Origin: Lentzea albida
GTDB lineage: Bacteria > Actinomycetota > Actinomycetes > Mycobacteriales > Pseudonocardiaceae
Length of the DNA stretch: 64,000 nucleotides
Direction of reading: 5' to 3'
Assembly: GCF_900111005.1 (NCBI RefSeq)
Contig: NZ_FOFV01000009.1
Coordinates: 248,001-312,000 of the forward strand
The position numbers and the translations under genes were made by a program. Within the stretch, counting starts at the first letter, position 1. Each line of letters begins with the position of its first letter. Below the pieces are notes generated by a model, which worked only from the letters and a program-made list of their open reading frames with translations, did not search any database and was not told the DNA's origin. Below are positions 40,103-49,138 of the stretch, piece after piece.

Positions 40103-43100
40103 ATGCCCTCGTTCCGCGCGAACGCGCCGGCACCGGCCGGCTCGTCCTGCGACTTGTCGACCGGCACCAGACCGGTCTGGATCAACTTGACGCCTCGTCG
40201 CGTCACCAGCTGGGCGCGGCCCTGTGGGAGGGTGCGCGGTGCGGCCTCGCCGAGGAACTTGCCCTCCTCCTTGGGGTAGGAGAAGAGCAGCGCGGGAGAA
40301 CCGAGCTCCCACAGCCTGCGCATGACCGGGTCCATCATGCCGCGCAGGGCGTTCGCGCTGCTGCGGGCGACGATCAGGTGGAATCCGATGTGGACGCCCT
40401 GCGCCAGCAACGGCAGCAGCGTGTCGAGCGGGGTGCCCATGCCGGTGCCCGAGGTCATCAGTTCGTAGTCGTCGACGACCACGAACAACTGCGGCCCCTC
40501 CCACCAGTCACGGCGGCGCAGCTGCTCGGACGAGATGTCCGGGCCCGGTACCCGCTTGTGCAGCGACACGGCCGCCTTGGTCGCGAGGTCGGTCAGCGCG
40601 TCCGAGCTGACCACGTGGCCGATCTTGTACTCGTCCGGCACCATGTCGTCGAGGTCGCGGCGCGAGTCGGCGACGAGGATCTTGGCCTCACCCGGCCGGA
40701 AACCCTCGACGATCGACCGGATCACGAGCCGCAGCGCGTTGGTCTTGCCGGTCTCCGCGTCCCCCATCACGAACAGGTGCGGGATGGCGTTGAAGTCGTG
40801 CCACACCGGGTTCAGGCGCTGTTCGTCGAGGCCCAGGCACACCTTCAGGCCGCCGTTCTGCGGCTTCGGCAGGTCGACGACCGGCAGCCGGGTCGGCAGC
40901 AGCCGCACACCGGGCGCGCTGCGGCCCGGCCAGAAGGTGCGGACCTCCTCCACGAAGGACTTGGTGGCGCTCGCCAGGTCCTCGGTCGCCGAGGACCCGT
41001 CCAGCCGCGGCAGGGCGGCGAGGAAGTGGAACCCGGAGCTGGTCAGGCCGCGGCCCGGCTGGTTCGGCACGGTGGCGGCCTTGCGGCTCTGCACCTCCGA
41101 CTCCATCGAGTCGCCGAGTCGCAGCTCGAACCGCGTGCCCAGCACGTCGCGCAACCACGGCCGGATCTCCGACCAGCGCGTCGAGGACACCACCAGGTGC
41201 ACGCCGAAGGAGAGGCCGCGGGCGGCGATCTCGGTCAGCTTCGTCTCCAGGTCGCCGAAGTCCTGGCGCAGGGTGAACCAGCCGTCGATGATCAGGAACA
41301 CCTCACCGTGGGCGTCCTCCACGCGACCGGCGTGCCGTGCGGCGCGGTAATCCGCCATCGACTCGAAGCCGTGCTCGGCGAACGCCGCCTCGCGCAGCTC
41401 CATGACCTGCACGACCTCTTCGAGCGTGCGCACCACGCGGTCGCGTTCCATGCGGGTGGCGACCGAGCCGACGTGCGGCAGACCGCTGATCGACATGATG
41501 CCGCCGCCACCGAAGTCGAGCCCGTAGAACTGGACCTCCTCCGGGGTGTGGGTCAGCGCCAGGCCGAGGACCAGCGTGCGCAGCAACGCGGACTTGCCGC
41601 TCATGGGGGCGCCGACGACACCGACGTGGCCGTCGGCTCCGGACAGGTCGGCCACCAGCAGCTCGCGCAGCTGCTCGTAGGGCAGGTCGACCACGCCGAC
41701 GGGCACCCGCAGGCGTCCTCGGGTGCCGGGGTCGTCCACGCACATGCCGAGCTCGGGGTGCGGCACCACGCTGGGCAGCAGGGCATCGAGGCTCGGCGAC
41801 GCGGACAGCGGCGGCAGCCACACCTGGCGGGCGGCGGGTCCCGCACCGGCGAGCCTGCCGATCAGCACCTCCACCACGCTCGGGGCGTCCTCCGCGGGCG
41901 TCTCCGCCTTCTCCTGCCTGGCCTCCGGTTCCGCGGGCTCGCTCTGCCGCAGCTCGTGCGCGCGCGGGCTGGGCTGGGTGTAGAACGGCACGATCTCGCC
42001 CGCCGCGCGGTCCTCACCGCTGATCGCACCCTGCTCGGGCGCGGTCGTGAGGCAGGGGCCGGACACGTACGCGCCCTTGAAGCGCGTCAACGTGGTCGTG
42101 TCGAACTTGAGGTACCCGTTTCCCGGACCGGGGGGCAGCTCGTAGGCGTCGGCGACACCGATGACGCTGCGCGACTCCATGGAGGAGAAGGTGCGCAACG
42201 CGATGCGGTAGGACAGGTGGCCCTCGACGCGGTGGATGCGCCCCTCGTCGAGGCGTTGCGAAGCCAGCAGCAGGTGCACGCCGAGGCTGCGGCCCAACCG
42301 TCCGATCGAGACGAACAGGTCCATGAACTCCGGCTTGGCGCTCAGCAGCTCGGAGAACTCGTCGACGATCACGAGCAGCGTCGGCAGCGGCGGCAGCTGA
42401 CCACCGGTCATGCGGGCCTTCTCGTACTCGAACAGCGACGAGTACCCGCTCTCGCGCAGGATCTCCTGGCGCCGCGTCATCTCACCGTTGATCGAGTCCT
42501 GCATGCGGTCGACCAGCGGGAGCTCGTCGGCGAGGTTGGTGATCACCGCGGAGGTGTGCGGCAGCTTCTCCATGTTGAGGAACGTCGCGCCGCCCTTGAA
42601 GTCCACCAGGACGAAGTTCAGGGTCTCCGACGAGTGCGTGGCCGCGAGCCCGCACACCAGGGTGCGCAGCAGCTCGCTCTTGCCGGAACCGGTGGCGCCG
42701 ATCAGCATGCCGTGCGGTCCCATGCCGCCCTGCGCCGACTCCTTGAGGTCGATCTCCACGACCTCGCCGTCCTCGGTGACGCCGATCGGCACCTGGAGGC
42801 GGGCGCGCTGCGGCGTCTTCTGCCGCCACATCGCGTTGACGTCGAACGTATGCAGGTCTCGGATGCCCAGCAGCGAGGGCAGCTCGAAGTCCGTCTCGAA
42901 AGGACGGTCCACGACGTCGACCGTGCCGCTGGTGCGCTTCGGCGCGATCAACCGGGCGAGCGCGTCGGCCTGCACCACGCCGAACGAGTCGTGCTGTGCC
43001 GTACCGGTCTCCTCTCCGACCGGGTACGTGACCTCGCCGTCGCGGCAGGTGAGCCGCAGCACCTTCGCACCACCGGGCAGCGCACCGGTGGCGTCGAGCA

Positions 43101-44130
43101 ACACCGTGTTGCGCAGGCCGGGACCGAGCAGCGGGGAGTGCTCCGGGATCGACGCCAGGTGCGCGACGACCACCACGAACGGTTCCACCACACCGGGCAG
43201 GACGGACTTGTCGTGGTCGCCGCGGTCCGTGACGTCCTTGCCGAGCAGGTCGACCAGCTCGTCGTGGTCGCAGGTGAGCATCCGCAACGGGCCGGCGGCG
43301 TCGCGGGCGGTGGGGTGCGCGAGGTGCGGCAGCCACTTCACCCAGTCCCAGTCCGCCTGGTTCGAGGGCGCGGTCAGCACGGCGATCCGCAGCTCGTCCG
43401 GCGCGTGGAAGGTGACCAGCTGACCGACCATCGCGCGCACCAGGCCGACGACGGCGTCCGGTTCGCCGGCGAGCTCGACGCTCGTGAAGCTGCGCAGCCC
43501 CACCGAGATCGGGATGCCGGTGACGGTCCGGTAGGTCTCGCTGAAGCGCCGCAGCGAGATCGCCGACAGCGGTTCGAGGTCCTCGATCGGCTTGGTCGAC
43601 GGCGGCAGGAACTCCATGGCAGCCTGCTGGGTGCCGAGCCCGATCCGCACGCGGGCGAAGTCGTCGTGGCTGCCCCGCCGTTCCCACAGCCGCGGCCCGG
43701 TGGCGACCGACCACAGCCACGCCGGGTCGGGGTTGTCCCACGCGACGGCCGCGCGCTGCTCGTTGCTCGTCTCCCTGGCCCGGCGCCGCAACTGCCCGAT
43801 GTAGCGCAGGTAGTCGCGGCGTTCCGCGTCGAGCTTGCGCTTGCGCTCCCCCGCGTTGCGGAAGAGCTGGTTGATCGCCATCGCGACCATGCCGATCGAC
43901 ATCGCGCCGGCCATGATGAAGATGAACGGCGATCCGCCGCCGGAGCCCATGGACGAGAAGATCAGGATCATGGCGATCGGCCCGAGCGCCATGGGCAGGA
44001 ACATCAGCACCGAGCTGAAGTCGCGCACGGCGGGTTCGGGCATCACCGGCGGTTCCTGGAGCTCCTCCTGGCCCTCCGGCATCGGGGGCCCCTCGGCGCG
44101 CGGCGCCCGCTTCGCCGTGACGGTGCTCAT
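40099..44130 (-). CDS. eccC: Type VII secretion FtsK/SpoIIIE-like ATPase EccC (undivided)
   Basis: 1343 residues, the length of a fused EccCa-EccCb. Two N-terminal membrane helices at ~45-90 (FLPMALGPIAMILIFSSM, FIFIMAGAMSIGMVAM) precede three FtsK/SpoIIIE ATPase domains. All three P-loops are intact: GATGSGKS near 477, GAPMSGKS near 839 and GDAETGKT near 1122. The first domain also has VLVDFKGGATF and the Walker B LLVIVDEFSELL. EccC recognises the C-terminal signal of Esx-type substrates through its last domain and powers export. Its ATG overlaps the stop of the upstream 1192-aa substrate-like gene (ATGA), an unusually tight link between putative cargo and motor. Confidence 0.96.
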   Translation of the reverse strand: MSTVTAKRAPRAEGPPMPEGQEELQEPPVMPEPAVRDFSSVLMFLPMALGPIAMILIFSSMGSGGGSPFIFIMAGAMSIGMVAMAINQLFRNAGERKRKLDAERRDYLRYIGQLRRRARETSNEQRAAVAWDNPDPAWLWSVATGPRLWERRGSHDDFARVRIGLGTQQAAMEFLPPSTKPIEDLEPLSAISLRRFSETYRTVTGIPISVGLRSFTSVELAGEPDAVVGLVRAMVGQLVTFHAPDELRIAVLTAPSNQADWDWVKWLPHLAHPTARDAAGPLRMLTCDHDELVDLLGKDVTDRGDHDKSVLPGVVEPFVVVVAHLASIPEHSPLLGPGLRNTVLLDATGALPGGAKVLRLTCRDGEVTYPVGEETGTAQHDSFGVVQADALARLIAPKRTSGTVDVVDRPFETDFELPSLLGIRDLHTFDVNAMWRQKTPQRARLQVPIGVTEDGEVVEIDLKESAQGGMGPHGMLIGATGSGKSELLRTLVCGLAATHSSETLNFVLVDFKGGATFLNMEKLPHTSAVITNLADELPLVDRMQDSINGEMTRRQEILRESGYSSLFEYEKARMTGGQLPPLPTLLVIVDEFSELLSAKPEFMDLFVSIGRLGRSLGVHLLLASQRLDEGRIHRVEGHLSYRIALRTFSSMESRSVIGVADAYELPPGPGNGYLKFDTTTLTRFKGAYVSGPCLTTAPEQGAISGEDRAAGEIVPFYTQPSPRAHELRQSEPAEPEARQEKAETPAEDAPSVVEVLIGRLAGAGPAARQVWLPPLSASPSLDALLPSVVPHPELGMCVDDPGTRGRLRVPVGVVDLPYEQLRELLVADLSGADGHVGVVGAPMSGKSALLRTLVLGLALTHTPEEVQFYGLDFGGGGIMSISGLPHVGSVATRMERDRVVRTLEEVVQVMELREAAFAEHGFESMADYRAARHAGRVEDAHGEVFLIIDGWFTLRQDFGDLETKLTEIAARGLSFGVHLVVSSTRWSEIRPWLRDVLGTRFELRLGDSMESEVQSRKAATVPNQPGRGLTSSGFHFLAALPRLDGSSATEDLASATKSFVEEVRTFWPGRSAPGVRLLPTRLPVVDLPKPQNGGLKVCLGLDEQRLNPVWHDFNAIPHLFVMGDAETGKTNALRLVIRSIVEGFRPGEAKILVADSRRDLDDMVPDEYKIGHVVSSDALTDLATKAAVSLHKRVPGPDISSEQLRRRDWWEGPQLFVVVDDYELMTSGTGMGTPLDTLLPLLAQGVHIGFHLIVARSSANALRGMMDPVMRRLWELGSPALLFSYPKEEGKFLGEAAPRTLPQGRAQLVTRRGVKLIQTGLVPVDKSQDEPAGAGAFARNEGM

Positions 44131-47100
44131 TCGATCACCCCCGGCGCCGCCTTCGTCCTGCCGCTGTCCGCCCACACCCCGGTGTCCTGCTTGAGCAGGT
44201 CAGCCGACGTGCGCTCGTCCTCCTCGTCCTGCTCGTCGTCGTTCACCGGCTCCTCGTCCTCGGGGGCGTCGAGGCCGGCGCACCCCAGGCCCGACACGTT
44301 CGGGTCGAACCGGGGCAGGTAGGACGACATCTCGATCGGCCGGGCAGTCGTCTCCGCCTGCAACCGCACAACCCCCTCACGTCCGGCGCTATGGCCCCAT
44401 GCCGCCGAGTCGCGCAGCGTGTAGTCGGGCTTCTCCGGCGCGCTCTCCTCGCGCAGTGCGGCGGCGGTGGGCAGCCAGGGCAGACCACCCGACGCCCCGG
44501 CGTCCCACGCGCTGAAGTCCTCTTCCCCGCCGGCGTGGACGAGCGCCACGCGGTCATCGTCGAAGGGGGTGATCAGCGGCTCGGCCGGTGGTGGTCCGGT
44601 CGGGATTTCGGTGATGGGCAGTGGCTCGCCTACGAGGGCCTCTTCGCGGCGCCTCTCGCCCGGACCCGCCGGGGCTGCCGGGGTTGCCGGAGCCGCTGGG
44701 GTGACCGGAGTCTGCGGGGTCGCCGCGGTGAGCGGAGCTGCCGGCACCGGCGGGATCGCCGGGATGATCGGCAGCACCGGAACCGGGGGCGCCGACGCCT
44801 GAGGCGCGGCAGGGTGGGCCACCGGGTGCTCGGGGACAGGTGCCTGTGGCACCAGGACCTCCTGCCCCGGAGCGTGAGCCGCGGGAACTTCGGGCGCGGG
44901 AACCTGTGGGACCAGGACCTCGGGCGCCGGACCGTGGGCCGCGGGAACCTGCGGCACCACGACTCCGGCCGTCGGAACCTGTGGCACCAGGACCTCCGAC
45001 CCCGGAACGTGGGCTGCGGGAACTCCGGGCGCCTGCGTCCACGGCCCGTCCTGCGTCCACGGCTCCGGCCGCCCACGCGGCGCCTCCGCACCACCCGGAT
45101 CACCGGTGGGCACCGCGGACGCGTGCTCCCACGGAGCCGTCTCACCGTCCACGAGTCCGGACGCGTCCGAGCGTTCGGCCGCGCCGGCACCACCCGCACC
45201 GCCGCCCTGTCCGGGCGCCATCGGCATGGGCGGCATCATCGGCGAGCCGGCACCAGGCTGAACGGCGCTCTGCGGTGCCGCGCTCCACTGCTCCGGCGTG
45301 CTCTTCTCCTGGCCGGCCGTGTCCGGGTCACCGACACCGGGCAACTCGACGCCCTCCCAGGGCTTGGCCTCCCCGCCGATCAAGCCGGCGGCATCCGGGC
45401 GCTCCGCAGCACCCGCACCACCACCGGTACCCGCACCAGGCGCACCCGGCGGCATCATCGGCATCCCACCCGGCATCCCACCGCCGGGCATGCCGACACC
45501 GGGCATTTCAGAGCCGTTGCCCTGCGATGAAGCCCACTCCTCCGGCTTACCGCCGACCTGGCCGATCGCCTGCGGCTCACCCAGACCAGGAGCGTCAACG
45601 CCCTCCCACGGCTTGACCTCTCCGCCGATCAGACCAGCGGCATCCGGACGCTCCGCAGCACCCGCACCACCACCGGTACCCGCACCAGGCGGCATCATCG
45701 GCATCCCACCGGGCATCCCGCCACCGGTCATGCTGCCGGGTAGCGAGGGGGTGTTGCGCTGGGACGAAGCCCATTCCTCCGGAGTCGACGGGAGCTCGGG
45801 GACATTGCCGTGCGGGTCGCCCAGGCCGGGGGTCTTCGAGCCCTCCCACGGCTTGACCTCGCCACCGATCAGACCGGAGGCGTCCGGACGTTCCCCGCCA
45901 CCCGAGCCGCCGCCGGTACCCGCGCCAGGCGCGCCGGGCGGCATCATCGGCATCCCGCCGCCGCCGAGGCCGTTGCGGTCGTCGTTCGACGCGCCCGAAC
46001 CCTTGCCCGCGGTCCAGTCCTGCGGGCTCGGTACCTCGCCCGGCTTGAACTCGCCCGGCGTGAAGTCAGCCGGAGGCGCACCTTGACCAGCACCGGGCGA
46101 CACCTTGCCGCCGGGGAATTCGCTCGGCTTGAACTCACCCGGCGTGAAGTCGCCGGGTTTGAACTCACCCGGCTTGAAGCCGCCGGGAGGCGCGACCTCG
46201 CCACCGGGCGGCGTCTTCCCACCGGGGAACTCACTCGGCTTGAAGTCCCCCGGCTTGAACTCACCGGGCTTGGGCACGTTGGGAACAGGCGTGTTCCCGC
46301 CACGACCGGACGCCGGCGGCCTGGAGCTCACGAACGAACCGGGAGGCGGAACCGCCCCCTGACCGCCGGGCAGGCCACCCCCGCCGGGACCGGTACCGGG
46401 CTTGAACTCGCCCGGCTTGAAGTCGGGCGGCGGCACGTTCCCGCCGGCGGACTTGCCACCGGGGAGCTGGGCAGCGTTGAAGTCACCCGGCTTGAACGAG
46501 TTCGGTGAGGGCACGCCCCCACCGCCCGACCCCGGCGGCATGAGGCCGTTGTCGAGACCGCCGGGTCCCGACCCGGGGGTGAACTCGCCGGGCTTGGGCA
46601 TCTCCGCGCCGGAGCCACCGGGCCCGGAACCGGGACCGCCCAGGCCGCTCGGGTCGAACTCGCCCGGCGGCGGCACGGCGGAGAAGTCCCCGGGACCACC
46701 GGCACCGCCGAAGGCGTTGCCGCCGGGCATGTCCGACGGCTTGAAGCCCGGGATCTCCGGCATGTTCGCCTTGGGGATCTCCGGGGACTTGACCTCGGGG
46801 ATCTCCGGCGTCTTGATCTCGGGTACGTCCGGGCCCTTGCCCCTGGGCGGCGGCGGGATCTCGGACTTCGGTGGCGGCGGGACCTCGATCTTGGCCGGTG
46901 GCGGAGTCTTGATCTTGGGCGGCGGCGGGATCTTGATCTCGGGTGGCGGCGGGACCTTGATCTTCGGGGGCTTCGAGTCGGGCCCACCACCCAACGGGTC
47001 CGGCTTCGGGATGGTGGTCAGCGTGGTGTCGTAGGACTGCTTCTCGTACTCCGCCGCGAGGGTCTTCAGCACCTGCCGCATGTCGCGGTCGAGCAGCTTG

Positions 47101-47705
47101 ACGATCTCGGGGAACTTGCTGATGTGGACGAGGTTTCCCTTGTCGCTCTCGATGATGACGTCCTCGCCCTTGATCGCGGCGATGCGCTGCGCCTCACGGG
47201 CGTAGAACTGGTCGATGTCGTGGACCGTCTTGATCGCCCACGCGAGGTGGTTGCCCGCCGCCCACAGCTGTTCGGGCACCGGGGAGAGCCGGGCCGAGCC
47301 GCCGTCGATCTGCGTGGCGTGGGCGGTGAACGACTTGGAGAACTCCTCCATCAGGCCCATGAAGGCCTTGGACGCCTCGCCCTGCCACGGGCCGCCCTCT
47401 CCGCCCAGCGCCTTGGCCTGCTCGGCGATGCTCCTGCCCGTGGAGGCGAGGATCTCCTTGACCATGCGGAAGCTCAGCGCGGCGTCCCACAGCGTCTGCG
47501 GGTCCGAGGCGGCGCTCGTCCCCAGCTCGGTGCGCTCCTCGGCACCGATCGCGGCCGACCCGGTGATGCGGGCCATGATCTCTTTCCAGCCCCACGAGTC
47601 GTAGTCCGATGTGGACGAACCAGACCCGTCACCGGTCGCCACCACGGCACCGTTGTCCTTGACTTCGACTTCCTGGCCGCCGGGCTTGGGCGGATCTTCA
47701 GCCAT
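44127..47705 (-). CDS. Large Pro/Gly-rich WXG100-headed protein, probable type VII substrate
   Basis: 1192 residues. Residues ~60-250 are helical with the WXG-like turn PWQGEASKAFMGLMEEF, as in WXG100/PPE-like ESX substrates. The rest is low complexity. First come PPPPKIK-type repeats, then tandem PGEF/PGDF/PSEFPGGK units, then four long copies of an ERPDAxGLxGGExxPWEG unit spaced ~80-90 residues apart, then VPQVPA-type repeats. An acidic tail ends the protein. No signal peptide or membrane helix. Such extended linkers could span the cell wall. ATG 47705 has AAGG upstream and the stop overlaps eccC. It could be a secreted surface protein or a structural part of the machine. Confidence 0.78.
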   Translation of the reverse strand: MAEDPPKPGGQEVEVKDNGAVVATGDGSGSSTSDYDSWGWKEIMARITGSAAIGAEERTELGTSAASDPQTLWDAALSFRMVKEILASTGRSIAEQAKALGGEGGPWQGEASKAFMGLMEEFSKSFTAHATQIDGGSARLSPVPEQLWAAGNHLAWAIKTVHDIDQFYAREAQRIAAIKGEDVIIESDKGNLVHISKFPEIVKLLDRDMRQVLKTLAAEYEKQSYDTTLTTIPKPDPLGGGPDSKPPKIKVPPPPEIKIPPPPKIKTPPPAKIEVPPPPKSEIPPPPRGKGPDVPEIKTPEIPEVKSPEIPKANMPEIPGFKPSDMPGGNAFGGAGGPGDFSAVPPPGEFDPSGLGGPGSGPGGSGAEMPKPGEFTPGSGPGGLDNGLMPPGSGGGGVPSPNSFKPGDFNAAQLPGGKSAGGNVPPPDFKPGEFKPGTGPGGGGLPGGQGAVPPPGSFVSSRPPASGRGGNTPVPNVPKPGEFKPGDFKPSEFPGGKTPPGGEVAPPGGFKPGEFKPGDFTPGEFKPSEFPGGKVSPGAGQGAPPADFTPGEFKPGEVPSPQDWTAGKGSGASNDDRNGLGGGGMPMMPPGAPGAGTGGGSGGGERPDASGLIGGEVKPWEGSKTPGLGDPHGNVPELPSTPEEWASSQRNTPSLPGSMTGGGMPGGMPMMPPGAGTGGGAGAAERPDAAGLIGGEVKPWEGVDAPGLGEPQAIGQVGGKPEEWASSQGNGSEMPGVGMPGGGMPGGMPMMPPGAPGAGTGGGAGAAERPDAAGLIGGEAKPWEGVELPGVGDPDTAGQEKSTPEQWSAAPQSAVQPGAGSPMMPPMPMAPGQGGGAGGAGAAERSDASGLVDGETAPWEHASAVPTGDPGGAEAPRGRPEPWTQDGPWTQAPGVPAAHVPGSEVLVPQVPTAGVVVPQVPAAHGPAPEVLVPQVPAPEVPAAHAPGQEVLVPQAPVPEHPVAHPAAPQASAPPVPVLPIIPAIPPVPAAPLTAATPQTPVTPAAPATPAAPAGPGERRREEALVGEPLPITEIPTGPPPAEPLITPFDDDRVALVHAGGEEDFSAWDAGASGGLPWLPTAAALREESAPEKPDYTLRDSAAWGHSAGREGVVRLQAETTARPIEMSSYLPRFDPNVSGLGCAGLDAPEDEEPVNDDEQDEEDERTSADLLKQDTGVWADSGRTKAAPGVIE
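44820..46990 (-). repeat. Protein-coding tandem repeats in the 1192-aa substrate gene
   Basis: Four repeat classes are nested in one gene: VPQVPA-like units (~44820-45010); four PWEG units (each ~45 residues of core, centred near 45100, 45350, 45590 and 45840); PGEF/PGDF/PSEF units (~46020-46720); and PPPxKI units (~46800-46990). Neighbouring PWEG copies are nearly identical at the DNA level over >60 bases, so recent duplication and copy-number change are likely. Confidence 0.8.
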
Positions 47706-47795
47706 GGTGGTGCCTTCGTGTTGCGCGGGTGCACTGCCCGCAGGGCCGACAGGGGTGGGACGCGACGCCGGGGAGGCCGTTGCTCGGACGACGCC

Positions 47796-48392
47796 CTAGG
47801 AGGCGGGGGTTGCTCCGCTGATCGCCTTGCTGACCTCGGCCCTCGCACCCGCGATGTGCTCGTTGAGGTCCTTGCCGGTGGCGGCGTTGAGCTCCTCGGC
47901 GGTGTCGTAGGCGCGCGCGAGCTTCTCGAGCTCGTCGGCGACCGTCGTGATCGCGTCGATGCTCCTGCGGAGGAACTCGCGGGTCGTGGGCTGGATCGCC
48001 GTGCCCTCACCGCCGCTGATGACCTTCACCTGCAGCTGGTGCGCGTCGTAGAAGATGCCGGGAGCGACCTTGACCTTCTCGATCTGCTCCAGCGCGGTCT
48101 TGAGGGTCGGGATCAGGGAGCGGATGTTGGTGGCGAACGTCTTCAGCGCCTCGGTGCTGACGCGGATGCCGCGGCCGGAGTGGTCCTTGTTGCGCGGCAC
48201 CTTGGGCGGCGGGTACTTGTTCGCGAAGTGCTCCCCCTCGGGACCGCCCCAGTCGCCGAGACCGTCCCTGGGCCCCTTGGCGTCGTACTCCTCGGGGTTC
48301 TTCTTGGCCTCCTCGTACGACTCCTTCTTCTCGATGCGGTCCACGACCGTCTTCTTCTCGTCCTCGGTCAGCTGCCGCGTGGTACCCGGCAT
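47796..48392 (-). CDS. Helical ESX-associated protein, probable type VII substrate or partner
   Basis: 198 residues. A charged N terminus (TEDEKKTVVDRIEKKESYEE) is followed by a coiled, WXG100-like helical region (STEALKTFATNIRSLIPTLK, DAITTVADELEKLARAYD). No clear WXG turn, signal peptide or membrane helix. Such proteins are often encoded with Esx pairs in actinomycetes and form part of the secreted set. ATG 48392 was chosen over GTG 48398 because AGAAGGG lies at a proper distance only from the ATG. It lies between the esx-like pair and the repeat substrate. Confidence 0.7.
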   Translation of the reverse strand: MPGTTRQLTEDEKKTVVDRIEKKESYEEAKKNPEEYDAKGPRDGLGDWGGPEGEHFANKYPPPKVPRNKDHSGRGIRVSTEALKTFATNIRSLIPTLKTALEQIEKVKVAPGIFYDAHQLQVKVISGGEGTAIQPTTREFLRRSIDAITTVADELEKLARAYDTAEELNAATGKDLNEHIAGARAEVSKAISGATPAS

Positions 48393-48432
48393 GGTCACAG
48401 CCCTTCTCTTCGATCGGTGTCACAGCGGAACG

Positions 48433-48463
48433 GGGGCGTCGCCGGGACGTCCGGCGACGCCCC
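48433..48463 (-). terminator. Hairpin between the esx-like pair and the rest of the operon
   Basis: A perfect 13-bp stem (48433-48445 with 48451-48463) with a GACGT loop, seven bases after the esxA-like stop. It could act as a partial terminator or mRNA 3'-end stabiliser, letting the small Esx proteins be made in excess over the machine components. Confidence 0.7.
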
Positions 48464-48469
48464 GGGGGC

Positions 48470-48772
48470 TTACTTCACGCTGTAGCCGCCCCAGGCGTTC
48501 ATGCCGGTGTGCTCGATCTTGAGGTAGCCGCCGGTGATGTTGTTGAGGGCGACCTCGGCCGAGTTCAGGCTGTGCGGCATGCGCGCGGCGGCGGCGTCCC
48601 ACTGGGACTTCGCGACCATGTACTGGTCCTTGGCGCCGTCCTGCCAGTCCCCCAGGCTCTGGAGGATCTGCTGGTGCATGCTCTCCAGCTCGGTCTGCAG
48701 GCGCTTGGTGACCGCGGCCATCTGGTCGCGGACCGAGTCCGCCATGCCGCGGTCAAAGGTGTAAGTGGGCAA
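48470..48772 (-). CDS. WXG100-family protein (EsxA-like)
   Basis: 100 residues, the size of WXG100 proteins. Two helices flank a turn around DWQDGAKDQYMVAKSQW, where the usual W-x-G reads W-Q-D. A second helix carries WDAAAARMPHSLN. The start codon is TTG at 48772, supported by AAAGGA seven bases upstream; the next in-frame ATG would remove nine residues. It follows the esxB-like gene by 45 bases, and the pair likely forms a heterodimer exported by the adjacent EccC. A C-terminal YxxxD/E signal is not obvious. Confidence 0.85.
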   Translation of the reverse strand: MPTYTFDRGMADSVRDQMAAVTKRLQTELESMHQQILQSLGDWQDGAKDQYMVAKSQWDAAAARMPHSLNSAEVALNNITGGYLKIEHTGMNAWGGYSVK

Positions 48773-48817
48773 AGCACTGTCCTTTCAGTGGCTGAGCGGG
48801 GTGGGGTGGGGCGGCGA

Positions 48818-49138
48818 TCAGAGGCCGGCCAGACCCGGACCGACGGGGATGTTCGACGCGGTCTCGGTGTTGGAGCTCTCACCGGCGGTGATGACCTGCC
48901 GGTTGCCGTTCATGACCTCGATCATCTCGCCGAGCTTGTTCACGATGAACGTGCAGTCGTCCATCCAGGCCCGCATCGAGGTGTCGAAGGCCGTGGAGGC
49001 GTCACCGCTCCACGTCGACTTCAGGGCACCGAGCGCGTCGCCGACGGTCTGGACACCGCTCTTGGCCACGTTCTGCGTGTTGCCGAGGTGGCCTGCCGCC
49101 GCCTGCATTCCCGGGGTAGTAGTTGACACTCCGGCCAT
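48818..49138 (-). CDS. WXG100-family protein (EsxB-like)
   Basis: 106 residues with the canonical turn STWSGDASTAF (W-S-G) between two helices (NVAKSGVQTVGDALGALK and WMDDCTFIVNKLGEMIEVM) and a flexible tail. WXG100 proteins are exported as helical-hairpin dimers by type VII systems. ATG 49138 has GGGAGA six bases upstream. First gene of the long minus-strand type VII operon, so its promoter lies in 49139-49487. Confidence 0.9.
   Translation of the reverse strand: MAGVSTTTPGMQAAAGHLGNTQNVAKSGVQTVGDALGALKSTWSGDASTAFDTSMRAWMDDCTFIVNKLGEMIEVMNGNRQVITAGESSNTETASNIPVGPGLAGL

Noticed and set aside
40378-44322. A 1314-residue plus-strand open frame
   Set aside because: Antisense shadow of eccC, with Arg/His-rich nonsense composition.
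44820-46990. Possible CRISPR or satellite array
   Set aside because: The repeats are in frame, vary in length and encode PWEG/PGEF/PPPxK protein units; spacers are not unique and no cas genes are nearby.
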